Below are positions 28,895-38,736 of a DNA stretch of 64,000 bases, piece by piece (the first letter of the stretch is position 1; each line of letters starts with the position of its first letter). The DNA comes from Rahnella sikkimica (GTDB taxonomy: Bacteria; Pseudomonadota; Gammaproteobacteria; Enterobacterales; Enterobacteriaceae). Location: contig NZ_CP019062.1 of NCBI RefSeq assembly GCF_002951615.1, forward strand, positions 4,154,001 to 4,218,000. The letters are read 5' to 3'. The position numbers and the translations under genes are program-made. The notes under the pieces are model-generated. The model was not told where the DNA came from. It saw only the letters and a list, made by a program, of their open reading frames with translations, and searched no databases.

Positions 28895-30346
28895 ATGCAA
28901 AGGTTAAATCGCCGTGACTTCCCAGGCCGTCAACATCCGGACAAAATTATCCAGTTCGGTGAAGGCAACTTTTTGCGGGCGTTTGTCGACTGGCAAATTG
29001 ACTTGCTGAATGAACATACCGATCTGGACGCCGGTATCGTGATCGTTCGCCCGATTGACACCGATTTCCCCCCTTCACTGAGTACGCAGGACGGCCTGTA
29101 CACCACGATCATCAGCGGCCTGAATGAGCAGGGTGAAACCGTGCGCGACACGCGCATCATTCGTTCCGTAAACCGTGAAATCAATATTTATCATCAGTTT
29201 GACGAATATCTGGCGCTGGCCCGCGATCCGAATATCCGCTTTGTGTTTTCTAATACCACCGAAGCGGGTATCAGCTATGTCGAAAGCGACAGCCTGAACG
29301 ACGCGCCTCCTGCCAGCTTCCCGGCCAAACTGACCCGACTGCTGTTCGAGCGCTTCACACACTTCTCCGGTGCCGCCGATAAAGGCTGGGTTTTACTGCC
29401 GTGCGAGCTGATTGACTACAACGGCGAAGCCTTGCAGGAACTGGTGCTGCGTTATGCACAGCAATGGGCATTACCGGCGGCGTTCACCCAGTGGCTGCAA
29501 AACAGCAACACCTTCTGTTCAACGCTGGTTGACCGCATTGTGACGGGTTATCCGCGCAGCGAAATCGACAGCCTGCAGGAAGAACTCGGTTATCAGGACA
29601 GCTTCTTTGACAGCGCCGAACACTTTTACCTGTTTGTGATCCAGGGGCCAAAAACCCTGGCACAGGAACTGCGTCTGGACAAACTGCCGCTGAACATCCG
29701 TCTGGTTGACGACATCAAACCGTACAAAGAACGCAAAGTGGCGATCCTTAACGGTGCGCACACGGCGCTGGTGCCGGTGGCGTTTCTCTCCGGCCTGAAC
29801 ACCGTCGGGGAATCGATGAATGACGCGCAAATCAGCCGCTTTGTAGAGCTGGCGATTGCCGAAGAGATTTCGCCGGTTCTGGATCTGCCGCAGGACGAGC
29901 TGACGTCATTTGCTCAGGCGGTTCTCAGCCGTTTCCGCAACCCGTTCATTCAGCATCAGCTGTTGTCTATCGCGCTGAACGGCATGACCAAATACCGCAC
30001 CCGCATTCTGCCGCAGCTGCTGGCGAGTCAGGAAAAGAATGGCATTTTGCCTCCGCGCCTGACTTTCGCACTGGCCGCCTTGCTGGCGTTTTACCAGGGC
30101 GAACGTAACGGCGAAACTTATCCGTTGCAGGACGACGCACACTGGCTGAGCCGTTTCTCCGAACTGTGGGCAAGCGTGCGCAGTGGCAACCTGCCGCTGG
30201 TCGGGCTGGTGGAAACCGTACTGGCCGATGAAGAACACTGGGGACGTGACCTGAACACCGTTCCCGGCCTGACGGCAAAAATCACCGAACAACTGCAGGC
30301 GATTGAAGACCGTGGCATGCGCGATGCGCTGGCGGCTTACAGCTAA
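28895..30346 (+). CDS. uxaB: Tagaturonate reductase (altronate oxidoreductase)
   Basis: 483-residue NADH-dependent enzyme of the mannitol dehydrogenase family that reduces tagaturonate to altronate. The N-terminal nucleotide-binding part contains [19 protein letters not shown], and the catalytic segment [16 protein letters not shown] carries the Lys and Asn/His expected. Length equals E. coli UxaB. AAGGTGA lies upstream of the ATG. It follows uxaC after 138 bases and precedes uxaA by 10 bases, completing the tagaturonate to KDG route in one operon. Confidence 0.96.
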   Translation: MQRLNRRDFPGRQHPDKIIQFGEGNFLRAFVDWQIDLLNEHTDLDAGIVIVRPIDTDFPPSLSTQDGLYTTIISGLNEQGETVRDTRIIRSVNREINIYHQFDEYLALARDPNIRFVFSNTTEAGISYVESDSLNDAPPASFPAKLTRLLFERFTHFSGAADKGWVLLPCELIDYNGEALQELVLRYAQQWALPAAFTQWLQNSNTFCSTLVDRIVTGYPRSEIDSLQEELGYQDSFFDSAEHFYLFVIQGPKTLAQELRLDKLPLNIRLVDDIKPYKERKVAILNGAHTALVPVAFLSGLNTVGESMNDAQISRFVELAIAEEISPVLDLPQDELTSFAQAVLSRFRNPFIQHQLLSIALNGMTKYRTRILPQLLASQEKNGILPPRLTFALAALLAFYQGERNGETYPLQDDAHWLSRFSELWASVRSGNLPLVGLVETVLADEEHWGRDLNTVPGLTAKITEQLQAIEDRGMRDALAAYS

Positions 30347-30356
30347 GAGAGCAACT

Positions 30357-31847
30357 ATGCAAAGTATCATTCAAATTCATACTGCCGATAACGTCGCCGT
30401 TGCCCTTCGCGATATTGATGCTGGCGAGCAGGTCGACGCGGGCGGCTATACCGTGGTTCTGGCTCAGCCTGTCGTCCGTGGTCATAAGTTTGCCCTGCGT
30501 CCGATTGCGGCCGGTGAAAACATTGTCAAATACGGGTTGCCGATTGGTCATGCGCTGACGGCGATTGAGCCGGGTGTGCATATTCACTCACAGAACGGCA
30601 AAACCAATCTCAGCGATCTGGATCAGTACCAGTATCAGCCGGAGTTTGCGACGTTGCCGGATCAAATGGCCGATCGCGAAGTGCAGATCTACCGTCGTAA
30701 AAACGGTCAGGTCGGGATCCGTAACGAGATTTGGCTGATCCCAACGGTGGGATGCGTCAACGGGATTGCCCGCCAGATCCAGTCACGTTTCCTGAAAGAA
30801 ACCAATGACGCAGAAGGCACCGACGGCGTTTTCCTGTTCACCCATCCCTTTGGCTGTTCGCAGCTTGGCGATGACCATGTGAACACCCGCACCATGCTGC
30901 AAAATATGGTGCGCCATCCGAACGCGGGCGCTGTGCTGGTGATCGGTCTGGGTTGTGAAAACAACCAGGTGGACGTGTTTCGTGAAACGCTGGGGGAAGT
31001 GGACGAAGATCGCGTGCGTTTTATGACGCTGCAAAAATTCGACGACGAAGTGGAAGCGGGTCTGGAACGTCTGCGCGAACTGTACGCCGTCATGCGTGAC
31101 GACAAACGTGAAACCGGCAAACTCAGTGAGCTGAAATTTGGTCTGGAATGCGGCGGTTCTGACGGCTTGTCTGGTATTACCGCGAACCCGCTGCTCGGGC
31201 GTTTCTCCGACTACGTGATCGCCAACGGCGGGACTTCCGTGCTGACCGAAGTGCCGGAAATGTTTGGTGCGGAACGTATTCTGATGAGCCGTTGCCGTGA
31301 TGAATCGACGTTTGAAAAGACCGTTCACATGGTTAACGATTTCAAACAGTATTTCATCGAGCATAATCAGCCGATTTACGAGAACCCGTCTCCGGGTAAC
31401 AAAGCGGGCGGTATCACGACGCTGGAAGAAAAATCGCTCGGCTGTACGCAGAAAGCTGGGCAAAGCCCGGTGATGGACGTCCTGAAATACGGCGAACGTC
31501 TGACAACGCCGGGCCTGAATCTGCTGAGTGCGCCGGGTAACGACGCCGTGGCGACCAGCGCGCTGGCCGGTGCCGGTTGCCATATGGTGTTGTTCAGTAC
31601 CGGTCGCGGCACGCCTTACGGCGGTTTTGTGCCGACGGTAAAACTGGCGACGAACAGCGAACTGGCGACGAAAAAACCACACTGGATCGACTTCGATGCA
31701 GGACGCCTGATCCACGATGTCAGCATGGATCAACTGCTGGGTGAGTTTGTGGATCTGATCGTTGCGATCGCAGATGGCCGTAAAGCCAAAAACGAAATCA
31801 ACGATTTCCGCGAACTGGCGATCTTTAAAAGCGGTGTCACATTGTAA
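30357..31847 (+). CDS. uxaA: Altronate dehydratase
   Basis: 496-residue metal-dependent enzyme that dehydrates D-altronate to 2-keto-3-deoxygluconate. An N-terminal SAF-like domain (residues ~1-95) is followed by the UxaA catalytic domain with GQVGIRNEIWLIPTVGCVNG, THPFGCSQLGDDH and GLECGGSDGLSGITANP. The frame opens at 30303 inside uxaB, but the ATG at 30357 has AGAGAG upstream and gives the family start MQSIIQIHTADNVAVAL. Third gene of uxaCBA; KDG kinase/aldolase genes are not in the window. Confidence 0.96.
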   Translation: MQSIIQIHTADNVAVALRDIDAGEQVDAGGYTVVLAQPVVRGHKFALRPIAAGENIVKYGLPIGHALTAIEPGVHIHSQNGKTNLSDLDQYQYQPEFATLPDQMADREVQIYRRKNGQVGIRNEIWLIPTVGCVNGIARQIQSRFLKETNDAEGTDGVFLFTHPFGCSQLGDDHVNTRTMLQNMVRHPNAGAVLVIGLGCENNQVDVFRETLGEVDEDRVRFMTLQKFDDEVEAGLERLRELYAVMRDDKRETGKLSELKFGLECGGSDGLSGITANPLLGRFSDYVIANGGTSVLTEVPEMFGAERILMSRCRDESTFEKTVHMVNDFKQYFIEHNQPIYENPSPGNKAGGITTLEEKSLGCTQKAGQSPVMDVLKYGERLTTPGLNLLSAPGNDAVATSALAGAGCHMVLFSTGRGTPYGGFVPTVKLATNSELATKKPHWIDFDAGRLIHDVSMDQLLGEFVDLIVAIADGRKAKNEINDFRELAIFKSGVTL

Positions 31848-31871
31848 CGCTTGCGGATACTCGTTAGAATG

Positions 31872-31910
31872 AAACGGCGTTTCAAATATGAAGCGCCGTT
31901 TGCTTTTTCT
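31872..31910 (+). terminator. Rho-independent terminator after uxaA
   Basis: AAACGGCG...CGCCGTTT stem, extended by TTC/GAA, followed by TGCTTTTT. It ends the uxaCBA operon. Confidence 0.85.
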
Positions 31911-31939
31911 ACGCATCCTACGAATGAGATCTCCGGAAA

Positions 31940-32503
31940 ATGACGTATTACTGGTTTGCCCAGTCAGTCGGTGTTCTGGCCTTCATGGTCGGTATCACGA
32001 TGTTTTTCAACCGCAGCGACCGCCGCTTCAAACAGCAACTTTCCGCCTACAGCGCCATTATCGGCGTGCATTTCCTGATGATGGGCGCTGCACCGGCGGG
32101 CATGAGCGCTTTGCTGAACTCCCTGCGAACTCTGATTTCCCTGCGCACGCGCAACCACTGGATCATGGTGATTTTCATCGTCCTGACGCTGGTTCTTGGC
32201 CTGAGCCGCGCGCATCACTGGGTGGAATTATTGCCGGTTGGCGCAACGGTCGTCAGCACCTGGGCACTGTTCCGCACCAGCGGGCTGACCACGCGCTGCA
32301 TCATGTGGTGCTCGACCTGCTGCTGGGTTTTCCACAACATCTGGCTTGGCTCGATTGGCGGATCGCTTATCGAAGGCAGCTTTCTCATCATGAACGGTTT
32401 TAACATTATCCGCTTCCGCCGGTTACAGCTACGCGGTATCGATCCGTTTGAGGTTGAGAAAAAGATCGTGAAGAAGATGGAAGAGAATCAGGCAGCGGAG
32501 TGA
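31940..32503 (+). CDS. ygjV: YgjV family inner-membrane protein
   Basis: 187-residue membrane protein with about six predicted helices and a basic C-terminal tail (RFRRLQLRGIDPFEVEKK). It belongs to the YgjV family, of unknown function. E. coli ygjV also lies next to uxaA, which supports the call. A terminator separates it from uxaA, so it probably has its own promoter. No catalytic motif is visible. Confidence 0.88.
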   Translation: MTYYWFAQSVGVLAFMVGITMFFNRSDRRFKQQLSAYSAIIGVHFLMMGAAPAGMSALLNSLRTLISLRTRNHWIMVIFIVLTLVLGLSRAHHWVELLPVGATVVSTWALFRTSGLTTRCIMWCSTCCWVFHNIWLGSIGGSLIEGSFLIMNGFNIIRFRRLQLRGIDPFEVEKKIVKKMEENQAAE

Positions 32504-32516
32504 AGATTCACTCCGC
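32495..32516. repeat. Perfect inverted repeat at the ygjV 3' end
   Basis: 10-bp arms GCGGAGTGAA / TTCACTCCGC with only two bases between, overlapping the ygjV stop and lying between convergent genes. There is no T-run, so termination is uncertain. Confidence 0.5.
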
Positions 32517-32527
32517 CTGAAAAGTAT

Positions 32528-33259
32528 TTACTCATCTAATTTCAGCGGTGGCAACTGCGCAAAAATGCTCAGCAGGCCTTCGCCCCAGCCTTTGCGGATC
32601 ATGTCGAAATACGGATGGCTTTCGGTGATCCGGTGCTGTTGCGCGGTGCTGTAACTGTCTGTCGGGTAGGTCATCACATCCAGCGGAAGACCGACGGAAA
32701 GATTACTGCGCAGCGTGGAATCCATTGAGATCAGCGCGCATTGCATCGCCTGATCCAGCGGAGTTTCGAAGTTCAGCACGCGATCGATAATTGGTTTCCC
32801 GTACTTGCTTTCGCCAATCTGGAAATACGGCGTATCGTGCGTAGCCTCGATAAAATTTCCCTGCGGATAAACATGGAACAACCGCAGTGCTTCGCCTTTT
32901 ATCTGACCGCCGAGCAGCAAGTTGCAGCTGAAATCCGTGTTCCCACCCTGATTCGCGCCGCTGTCGCGGGCGATGACTTCGCGAACCGTTTCGCCCAGCA
33001 GGCTCGCGGCTTCATACATGGATTTAACGTTGAGCAGGTTTTCCCGCTCATCGTCCAGGCAACGCCGGTGCAGCAGGCTGATAATGCTCTGTGTGGTCGC
33101 CAGATTACCGGCGCTCTGGATCACCAGCACGCGTTCATCGCTTTGATGAAAAACGTGCAGTTTGCGGAAGGTGGAAATATGGTCCACTCCGGCGTTGGTG
33201 CGTGAGTCTGAAACAAACACCAGGCCAGAGGACAAGCGCATGGCCACACAGTAAGTCAT
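32528..33259 (-). CDS. Anbu, proteasome-like bacterial peptidase
   Basis: 243-residue Ntn-hydrolase of the Anbu (ancestral beta-subunit) family, related to HslV and 20S beta subunits. Processing at MTYCVAMRL would expose Thr2 as nucleophile. SDSRTNAGVDHI supplies the Asp and the Lys is in FRKLHVFHQ, as in proteasomal active sites. Related Anbu proteins form open-ring assemblies; the natural substrate is not known. Last gene of a four-gene minus operon (ATP-grasp, alpha-E, transglutaminase, Anbu), the standard Anbu context. No unfoldase partner gene is in the window. Confidence 0.9.
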   Translation of the reverse strand: MTYCVAMRLSSGLVFVSDSRTNAGVDHISTFRKLHVFHQSDERVLVIQSAGNLATTQSIISLLHRRCLDDERENLLNVKSMYEAASLLGETVREVIARDSGANQGGNTDFSCNLLLGGQIKGEALRLFHVYPQGNFIEATHDTPYFQIGESKYGKPIIDRVLNFETPLDQAMQCALISMDSTLRSNLSVGLPLDVMTYPTDSYSTAQQHRITESHPYFDMIRKGWGEGLLSIFAQLPPLKLDE

Positions 33260-33289
33260 AGAAAAATCTTCCCATTCAAATGGCTAGGA

Positions 33290-34084
33290 TTATTGCGGAA
33301 CGTCAAGCATGGCAACGGCCGCGACAGTGCGCATGTCTTCGCATCCTCCACCTAACCGGATACCGCGGACCGGGCACGCATCAAGATAATCTATGCCGAT
33401 AGCCAGTTTCAAATGCTGATTTGGTTTGCAGGTATTGTTGGTGACATCAAAGCTCTGCCAGCGGTCATCCAGCCACGCTTCCGCCCAGGCGTGCATGGCA
33501 ACGTGCGTCGAATCTTCTGAGTACAGATACCCGCTGACGTAACGTGCCGGGATCCCCAGACTGCGGCAGCAGGCGAGGAAAACGTGGGTATGATCCTGAC
33601 AGACGCCCTGTTGCGCAGAAAACGCCTGCGACGCGCTGTCTTTCACCGTCGTTGTGCCGGGGCTGTAAGGCATTTTCAGCAGTAATTCGCCCATCAGGCT
33701 GCACAGGCTTTCGTGCTGCGCCTGCGGCCGGTAATAACGGTTGGCGAAATCACGGATTGCGCCGTCGGCCTGGGTCAGCGGGCTGGTGCGCAAAAACACC
33801 AGCGGCGACAGATGTCCGCAATTGTCGTCTTCTGTGTTGTCTTCAATCTCCACCACGCCGTTGGCCTCGATGATGATCGCCTGATGCGGCTGGTCCAGTG
33901 TCAGTACGTGTAACACGTTGCCGTAAGCGTCCAGCGTGCGGGTGGCGTATTCAGGCAGCGTCAGATCCCATGAGAGGATTTTCTGATGGCTGGAGTCCTG
34001 CGGGGTCAGGCGCAGATATTGCGTGCTGTGTTTGACCTGTTGCGCGTAGGTGTAATGCGTTTGATGACTGACATTCAGTTTCAT
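33290..34084 (-). CDS. Transglutaminase-like cysteine protease of the Anbu operon
   Basis: 264-residue protein with an N-terminal beta region (residues 1-~80) and a transglutaminase-like core. The triad is visible: Cys162 in GVCQDHTHVF, His198 in AMHAWAEAW and Asp213 in WQSFDVTNN. No signal peptide, so cytosolic. The family includes peptidases and amide-transfer enzymes; here a peptide-cleaving or ligating role is plausible but unproven. Its ATG overlaps the stop of the alpha-E gene by one base (TAATG), and 30 bases separate it from Anbu. Confidence 0.9.
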   Translation of the reverse strand: MKLNVSHQTHYTYAQQVKHSTQYLRLTPQDSSHQKILSWDLTLPEYATRTLDAYGNVLHVLTLDQPHQAIIIEANGVVEIEDNTEDDNCGHLSPLVFLRTSPLTQADGAIRDFANRYYRPQAQHESLCSLMGELLLKMPYSPGTTTVKDSASQAFSAQQGVCQDHTHVFLACCRSLGIPARYVSGYLYSEDSTHVAMHAWAEAWLDDRWQSFDVTNNTCKPNQHLKLAIGIDYLDACPVRGIRLGGGCEDMRTVAAVAMLDVPQ

Positions 34085-35025
34085 TATTGTGCCTCCAGAT
34101 AGGTTTGATGAATGCTCTCAGCGATGGCGTTGGTCTGATCAAGAAACTGCATTAACCACGGGCTGAGGCCCATTTCGACTATCTCGTCCATTTCGGTGAA
34201 GCGGAGCTGAGCATGCAGGGTATGAACGCGGCGACGCGGTAAATTGCCCGCTGACCCGCCGATTTCCTCGAGCTGCTCGGCCATGATTTCTACGCAGGAC
34301 AGCAGGGATCGCGGCAGTTCGCGACGCAGTATCAGTAGTTCGGCAATACGTTTCTGGCTAAGCTGCTGCTTGTAGAGCGTGTGAAACGCTTCGCGGGCAC
34401 TGACGGCGCGTAATAGCGTGTCCATCCGGTAGTACTCGCGCACCGGATCTTCGTCGGCATTGAGCAATTGATTCTTGGCATCCAGTAACCTGGCGGTGCT
34501 GTCAGCGCGTTCGAGCATCGTGCCAAGGCGAATGAAATTCTGTGCGTCGCTGCGCAGCAATGTGCCGAACATCGCACCACGGAACAGATGTGAGCGCTCC
34601 TTAACCCAGTCAAAGAAGGAATCCGCGCCCGCAGAGCCGACGCCCTGACGGCGGATGAGTTTCATCTCAATCCAGGTGGCATTAATACTTTCCCACACTT
34701 CGGAAGACAAGCTGCCACGCACCGCATGGGCATTGTTCCAGGCCATTTGCAGACAGCTGAAAATGCTGCTGTGGTTGAAACTGTCCAGCGCGAAGAAGTT
34801 GAGCAGATTGCCCATCGTTTCCTGCGGATAGTGTTCATTGAATAAGGTGCGGGTGCCGGTCATGGTGAGCGGAACCAGCAAATCGTTATTCTCATCGCGG
34901 GCGTGAACATCACGAATCGACATCAATGACAGTTTGTTGGTCACGTCCAGCAGGCGTGCGATATTCTCGGCGCGTTCCAGATAACGCGCCATCCAGTACA
35001 GTTCGCTGGCTGTTCTGCTTAGCAT
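34084..35025 (-). CDS. Alpha-E domain-containing protein
   Basis: 313-residue all-helical protein of the alpha-E (DUF403) family: LSRTASELYWMARYLERAEN at the N-terminus and ERADSTARLLDAKNQLL in the middle, repeated patterns typical of the fold. No enzymatic motif is known for the family; it always accompanies a circularly permuted ATP-grasp protein, often with the transglutaminase. It overlaps the upstream ATP-grasp gene by 7 bases. Soluble; function unknown. Confidence 0.9.
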   Translation of the reverse strand: MLSRTASELYWMARYLERAENIARLLDVTNKLSLMSIRDVHARDENNDLLVPLTMTGTRTLFNEHYPQETMGNLLNFFALDSFNHSSIFSCLQMAWNNAHAVRGSLSSEVWESINATWIEMKLIRRQGVGSAGADSFFDWVKERSHLFRGAMFGTLLRSDAQNFIRLGTMLERADSTARLLDAKNQLLNADEDPVREYYRMDTLLRAVSAREAFHTLYKQQLSQKRIAELLILRRELPRSLLSCVEIMAEQLEEIGGSAGNLPRRRVHTLHAQLRFTEMDEIVEMGLSPWLMQFLDQTNAIAESIHQTYLEAQ

Positions 35026-36479
35026 GCGTCACCCTCCGTCGGATCTTCCGACTCTTCTTCCAGCACCCAGGTATCTTTGGTGCCACCGCCCTGAGATGAG
35101 TTCACCACCAGCGAACCTTCCTCCAGCGCGACGCGGGTTAAGCCGCCCGGCACCAGACGAATTTCAGCGCCGGTCAGCGCAAAGGGCCGTAAATCGATAT
35201 GGCGCGGAGCCAGACCGTTTTCCACAAACGTCGGGCAGGTTGAGAGCGCCAGTGTTTCCTGCGCGATGTAGTTTTCAGGTCGCGTTTTCAGTAACTGACG
35301 GAAGCGTTCGATTTCAGCTTTGCTGGCGGTAGGGCCGATCAACATGCCGTAACCGCCTGCACCGTGGACTTCTTTCACCACCATGCTTTCCAGATTTGCC
35401 AGCACAAACGACAGGTCAGATTGCTTGCGGCATTGCCAGGTCGGCACGTTGTTGAGTATCGGGTCTTCGGCCAGATAGTAACGGATCATCTCCGGCACAT
35501 ACGGATAGATAGATTTGTCATCGGCGACGCCGGTGCCAATCGCATTCGCCAGTACCACGCCCCCGGCGCGGTAGACCGACAGCAGGCCGGGCACGCCGAG
35601 CATCGAATCGGCGCGGAACGCCAGCGGATCCAAAAACGCATCGTCGAGGCGGCGGTAGATCACGTCGATCTTGCACGGGCCTGCTGTGGTGCGCATCAGA
35701 ACGGCACCGTCTTTGACGAAGAGATCGGCGCTTTCCACCAGTTCGACGCCCATTTGCTGCGCGAGAAAACTGTGTTCGAAATACGCGCTGTTAAAACGGC
35801 CAGGCGTCAGCACAACCACCGTCGGGTCATTCACCGTGGTGCTTTCGCGCAAGGTTTGCAGCAGATGGGAAGGGTAGCGGGAAACCGGCGCAATGCGTTG
35901 TTCGGCAAACAGTTCCGGATATAACCGCATCATCATTTTGCGGTTTTCCATCATGTATGAAACGCCGGACGGCGTTCGCAGGTTATCTTCAAGCACGTAA
36001 TATTCGCCGTCGCCGCCCCGCACCATATCGGTTCCGGCGATGTGCGCGTACGTATCGCGGTGAAGATCGATGCCCTGCATACAGGGCTGATATTGTTCGT
36101 TTGCCAGAACCTGTTCGGCCGGGACGATCCCCGCTTTCAGTATTTTTTGATCGTGGTAGATATCGTGCAGAAAAGCATTCAGTGCCTGAACGCGCTGACG
36201 AATACCGCGATCGAGCATTTGCCATTCGCTGGCCGGGATGATCCGCGGAACGCTGTCGAACGGGATCAGCCGCTCCGCGCCATCATCTTCGCCGTAAACA
36301 TTAAAGGTAATCCCCACCCGGTGGAATAACAGCGCCGCTTCCTCTTTTTTGCGCTGAACCGCCTGTTGATCGGCTTGCTGCAACCATTGCCAGTAGGCCT
36401 GATAATGACTGCGGTGCGTCCCGTCAGCCATTAACATCTCATCAAAAAAGGGTGAATCGGAAAGGTCAATCTTGATCAT
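35019..36479 (-). CDS. Circularly permuted ATP-grasp type 2 protein
   Basis: 486-residue ATP-grasp protein (DUF404/407 family). It starts with a helical region, then shows DMVRGGDGEYYVLEDNLRTP and further on MVVKEVHGAGGYGMLIGPTA, matching the permuted ATP-grasp core. ATP-grasp enzymes ligate a carboxylate to an amine via acyl phosphate; the substrate here is not known, a peptide or amino acid being most likely. The frame opens at 36527; of two adjacent ATGs (36482, 36479) the second has GAGG at better spacing. First gene of the Anbu operon. Confidence 0.9.
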   Translation of the reverse strand: MIKIDLSDSPFFDEMLMADGTHRSHYQAYWQWLQQADQQAVQRKKEEAALLFHRVGITFNVYGEDDGAERLIPFDSVPRIIPASEWQMLDRGIRQRVQALNAFLHDIYHDQKILKAGIVPAEQVLANEQYQPCMQGIDLHRDTYAHIAGTDMVRGGDGEYYVLEDNLRTPSGVSYMMENRKMMMRLYPELFAEQRIAPVSRYPSHLLQTLRESTTVNDPTVVVLTPGRFNSAYFEHSFLAQQMGVELVESADLFVKDGAVLMRTTAGPCKIDVIYRRLDDAFLDPLAFRADSMLGVPGLLSVYRAGGVVLANAIGTGVADDKSIYPYVPEMIRYYLAEDPILNNVPTWQCRKQSDLSFVLANLESMVVKEVHGAGGYGMLIGPTASKAEIERFRQLLKTRPENYIAQETLALSTCPTFVENGLAPRHIDLRPFALTGAEIRLVPGGLTRVALEEGSLVVNSSQGGGTKDTWVLEEESEDPTEGDAC

Positions 36480-36730
36480 CATCACCTCACAAACTGGACA
36501 GGCCGCAATTGAATCGTTCAATAACAATGAAGATCAGGCATAAAGTGTGCCAGCGTGCAAAACCTGCTGAAAATCAGGGAAAAAGAGGTCAGAGCGCCCT
36601 GTTTAGGTGCAGAAAAGTTTCAGGCTGAGTGAAAAGAGGGCAAAAATGGTCGGCTTACGGTAAGTATGGTCGCTGATGAAGCAACCGCCACTGGTGGCAG
36701 AAAAACATAAGAAACCGGAACGCACAGGCG

Positions 36731-36755
36731 AAAAAAAACCAGCCCGGAGGCTGGT
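36731..36755 (-). terminator. Rho-independent terminator after ridA
   Basis: On the minus strand ACCAGCC / GGCTGGT with a 4-base loop is followed by eight T, 25 bases beyond the ridA stop. Confidence 0.9.
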
Positions 36756-36779
36756 CTGCTCGACGTGCGGCTGGCGCGA

Positions 36780-37166
36780 TTAACGGCGGACGGCGATGGC
36801 TTCGATTTCGATTTTTACGTCTTTTGGCAGACGGGCAACTTCAACGCACGAACGGGCCGGGAAAGGCGCTTTGTGCTCGGTGAAGAACGCTTCATACGTG
36901 GCGTTAACGGTGGCGAAGTCATTCAGATCTTTCACGAAAACGGTGGTTTTCACGATGTCTGACACTTTCAGGCCAGCGGCTTCAACGATAGCCTGAACGT
37001 TTTCCAGAGACTGACGCGCCTGAGCGGCGATGTCGTCGGCCACGGCACCGGTTTTAGGATCAACAGGGATCTGGCCTGAAGTGATGATCATGCTGCCCAG
37101 ATCCACGCCCTGAACATAAGGACCGATTGCGGCGGGTGCGTTTTCAGTGCTGATTTCGCGGGACAT
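36780..37166 (-). CDS. ridA: 2-iminobutanoate/2-iminopropanoate deaminase
   Basis: 128-residue RidA (YjgF/YER057c/UK114) protein, a trimeric enzyme that hydrolyses reactive enamine/imine intermediates made by PLP enzymes such as threonine dehydratase. Conserved parts: AIGPYVQGVDLGSMIITSGQ and the active-site Arg in PARSCVEVARLPKDVKIEIE. AGGAG lies upstream of the ATG. It follows pyrBI as in E. coli and is protective for isoleucine and pyrimidine metabolism. Confidence 0.95.
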   Translation of the reverse strand: MSREISTENAPAAIGPYVQGVDLGSMIITSGQIPVDPKTGAVADDIAAQARQSLENVQAIVEAAGLKVSDIVKTTVFVKDLNDFATVNATYEAFFTEHKAPFPARSCVEVARLPKDVKIEIEAIAVRR

Positions 37167-37219
37167 AACGTCTCCTGATTTTGGGTTAGGGGGGAAAATT
37201 CAGCCACCAGTATACCTGC

Positions 37220-37684
37220 TCAGTCGTTGTTGAGCACAACCTGATGTTCGAACTCTTTCTCACAGTATTTGCATTTCAGATGCACGCCATCTGCACGCTG
37301 TTTTACCGCAAAGCTGGAATCCACCGGTTCAAAACGGCTGATGCAGTTGCCGTTCGGGCAGCGTAAAACACCGATGATGCGGTCCGGCAGCGTCGGCATC
37401 AGCTTCTTCACGACGTCGTAATTATCAATGCGGTTCACCGTCGCGCGCGGGGCATAGACCGCCAGCTGATTAACCTGTTCGTCGGTCAGGAAGGTGTTTT
37501 CTATTTTGATAATATCTTTGCGGCCAAGCTCGCCGGAAGGCAAATTCAGGCCGACGGTAACGCGTTGTTCTGTCTGCGTAAATTTAAACAGTGACAGTAA
37601 TTTAAAGCCGACCTGTGCCGGAATATGGTCGATCACCGTGCCGCATTTGATGGCTTCAACCTGAAGTTTATTGTCGTGAGTCAT
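37220..37684 (-). CDS. pyrI: Aspartate carbamoyltransferase regulatory chain
   Basis: 154-residue regulatory subunit of ATCase. The N-terminal allosteric domain binds CTP/UTP or ATP ([20 protein letters not shown]). The C-terminal zinc domain has four Cys (CPNGNC ... CKYC) that contact the catalytic chain. GAGGAGA lies upstream of the start. It follows pyrB by 13 bases, as in E. coli pyrBI. Confidence 0.97.
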   Translation of the reverse strand: MTHDNKLQVEAIKCGTVIDHIPAQVGFKLLSLFKFTQTEQRVTVGLNLPSGELGRKDIIKIENTFLTDEQVNQLAVYAPRATVNRIDNYDVVKKLMPTLPDRIIGVLRCPNGNCISRFEPVDSSFAVKQRADGVHLKCKYCEKEFEHQVVLNND

Positions 37685-37697
37685 GATCGTTTTCTCC

Positions 37698-38639
37698 TCA
37701 AGCTGACTGTGTAGTCTCTGCGTTCAACACCAGCGCCAGTAAAGCCTGACGCGCAAAAATCCCGTTACCGGCCTGCTGGAAATACCAGGCGTAGGGCGTT
37801 TTATCGACATCCGGCGTGATTTCGTCGATGCGTGGCAGCGGATGCAGGACTTTCAGGTGCGGCTGAGCGCCGTTCAGATCTGCCGCGCGCAGGACAAACT
37901 GCGCTTTGACGTTGGCGTATTCAGACGGGTCCAGACGCTCTTTCTGTACGCGGGTCATGTACAGAATGTCGATTTCCGGCACGACTTCATCGATGCTGCT
38001 GTGCAGGCTGTATTCGATGCCTTTCTCTTCCAACAGCGCCAGAATATAGCCCGGCATGGCGAGCGCGTCGGGCGCGATAAAGTAGAAGCGGTTGCCGTTA
38101 AATTTCGCCAGCGCCTGCGCCAGGGAGTGAACCGTGCGGCCATATTTCAGGTCGCCGACCATCGCGATTTTGATGTTATCGAGACGCCCCTGCGTTTCCT
38201 GAATGGTGAACAAATCCAGCAAGGTTTGCGTCGGGTGCTGGTTCGCGCCGTCACCGGCGTTGAGAACCGGAATGCCGCCGGAGAATTCTGTCGCCAGACG
38301 CGCCGCGCCTTCCTGCGGGTGGCGCATCACGATGGCATCCACGTAAGTGCTGATTACCGAGATGGTGTCGGCCAGCGTCTCGCCTTTTTTGCCGAGCGAC
38401 GTATTGCTGCTGTCCGAGAAACCGACGACGGAGGCCCCGAGACGATGCATGGACGTCTCAAACGACAGGCGCGTGCGGGTTGAGGCTTCGAAGAAACAAC
38501 TGGCGATCACTTTGTGTTTCAACAATTCCGGTTGCGGATTCGCTTTCAGGCTGGCGGCAGTGTCGAGTACCAGCTCCAGCTCCTCGCGGCTGAGATCGTT
38601 GATAGAAATGATGTCTTTTTGATAGAGCGGATTGGCCAT
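37698..38639 (-). CDS. pyrB: Aspartate carbamoyltransferase catalytic chain
   Basis: 313-residue ATCase catalytic subunit, joining carbamoyl phosphate to aspartate in the first committed pyrimidine step. Motifs STRTRLSFE (carbamoyl phosphate), [10 protein letters not shown], and HPLPR are all present. The frame starts MTMANPLYQ; the second ATG (38639) lies 7 bases after AGGAG and is the likelier start, the first (38645) too close. Expression should follow UTP-sensitive attenuation at the leader upstream. Confidence 0.97.
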   Translation of the reverse strand: MANPLYQKDIISINDLSREELELVLDTAASLKANPQPELLKHKVIASCFFEASTRTRLSFETSMHRLGASVVGFSDSSNTSLGKKGETLADTISVISTYVDAIVMRHPQEGAARLATEFSGGIPVLNAGDGANQHPTQTLLDLFTIQETQGRLDNIKIAMVGDLKYGRTVHSLAQALAKFNGNRFYFIAPDALAMPGYILALLEEKGIEYSLHSSIDEVVPEIDILYMTRVQKERLDPSEYANVKAQFVLRAADLNGAQPHLKVLHPLPRIDEITPDVDKTPYAWYFQQAGNGIFARQALLALVLNAETTQSA

Positions 38640-38707
38640 AGTCATTCTCCTGTTTCTTTGTTCTTAAAAGAAATGCGCTCAAAAACCGATGTTCTTAAAT
38701 TCCGGAC

Positions 38708-38736
38708 AAAAAAAAGCCCCTTCAATGAGGGGCTTT
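38708..38736 (-). terminator. pyrBI attenuator terminator
   Basis: On the minus strand AAAGCCCC / GGGGCTTT with an 8-base loop, then a run of T. It lies 69 bases before the pyrB start and holds the pyrL stop in its loop, so ribosomes close behind RNA polymerase would prevent it folding, as in the classic pyrBI attenuation mechanism. Confidence 0.9.

Noticed and set aside
30783..31916. 377-codon open frame opposite uxaA
   Set aside because: Same type of antisense shadow over a well-supported gene; composition is His/Phe/Arg-rich and no family is recognised.
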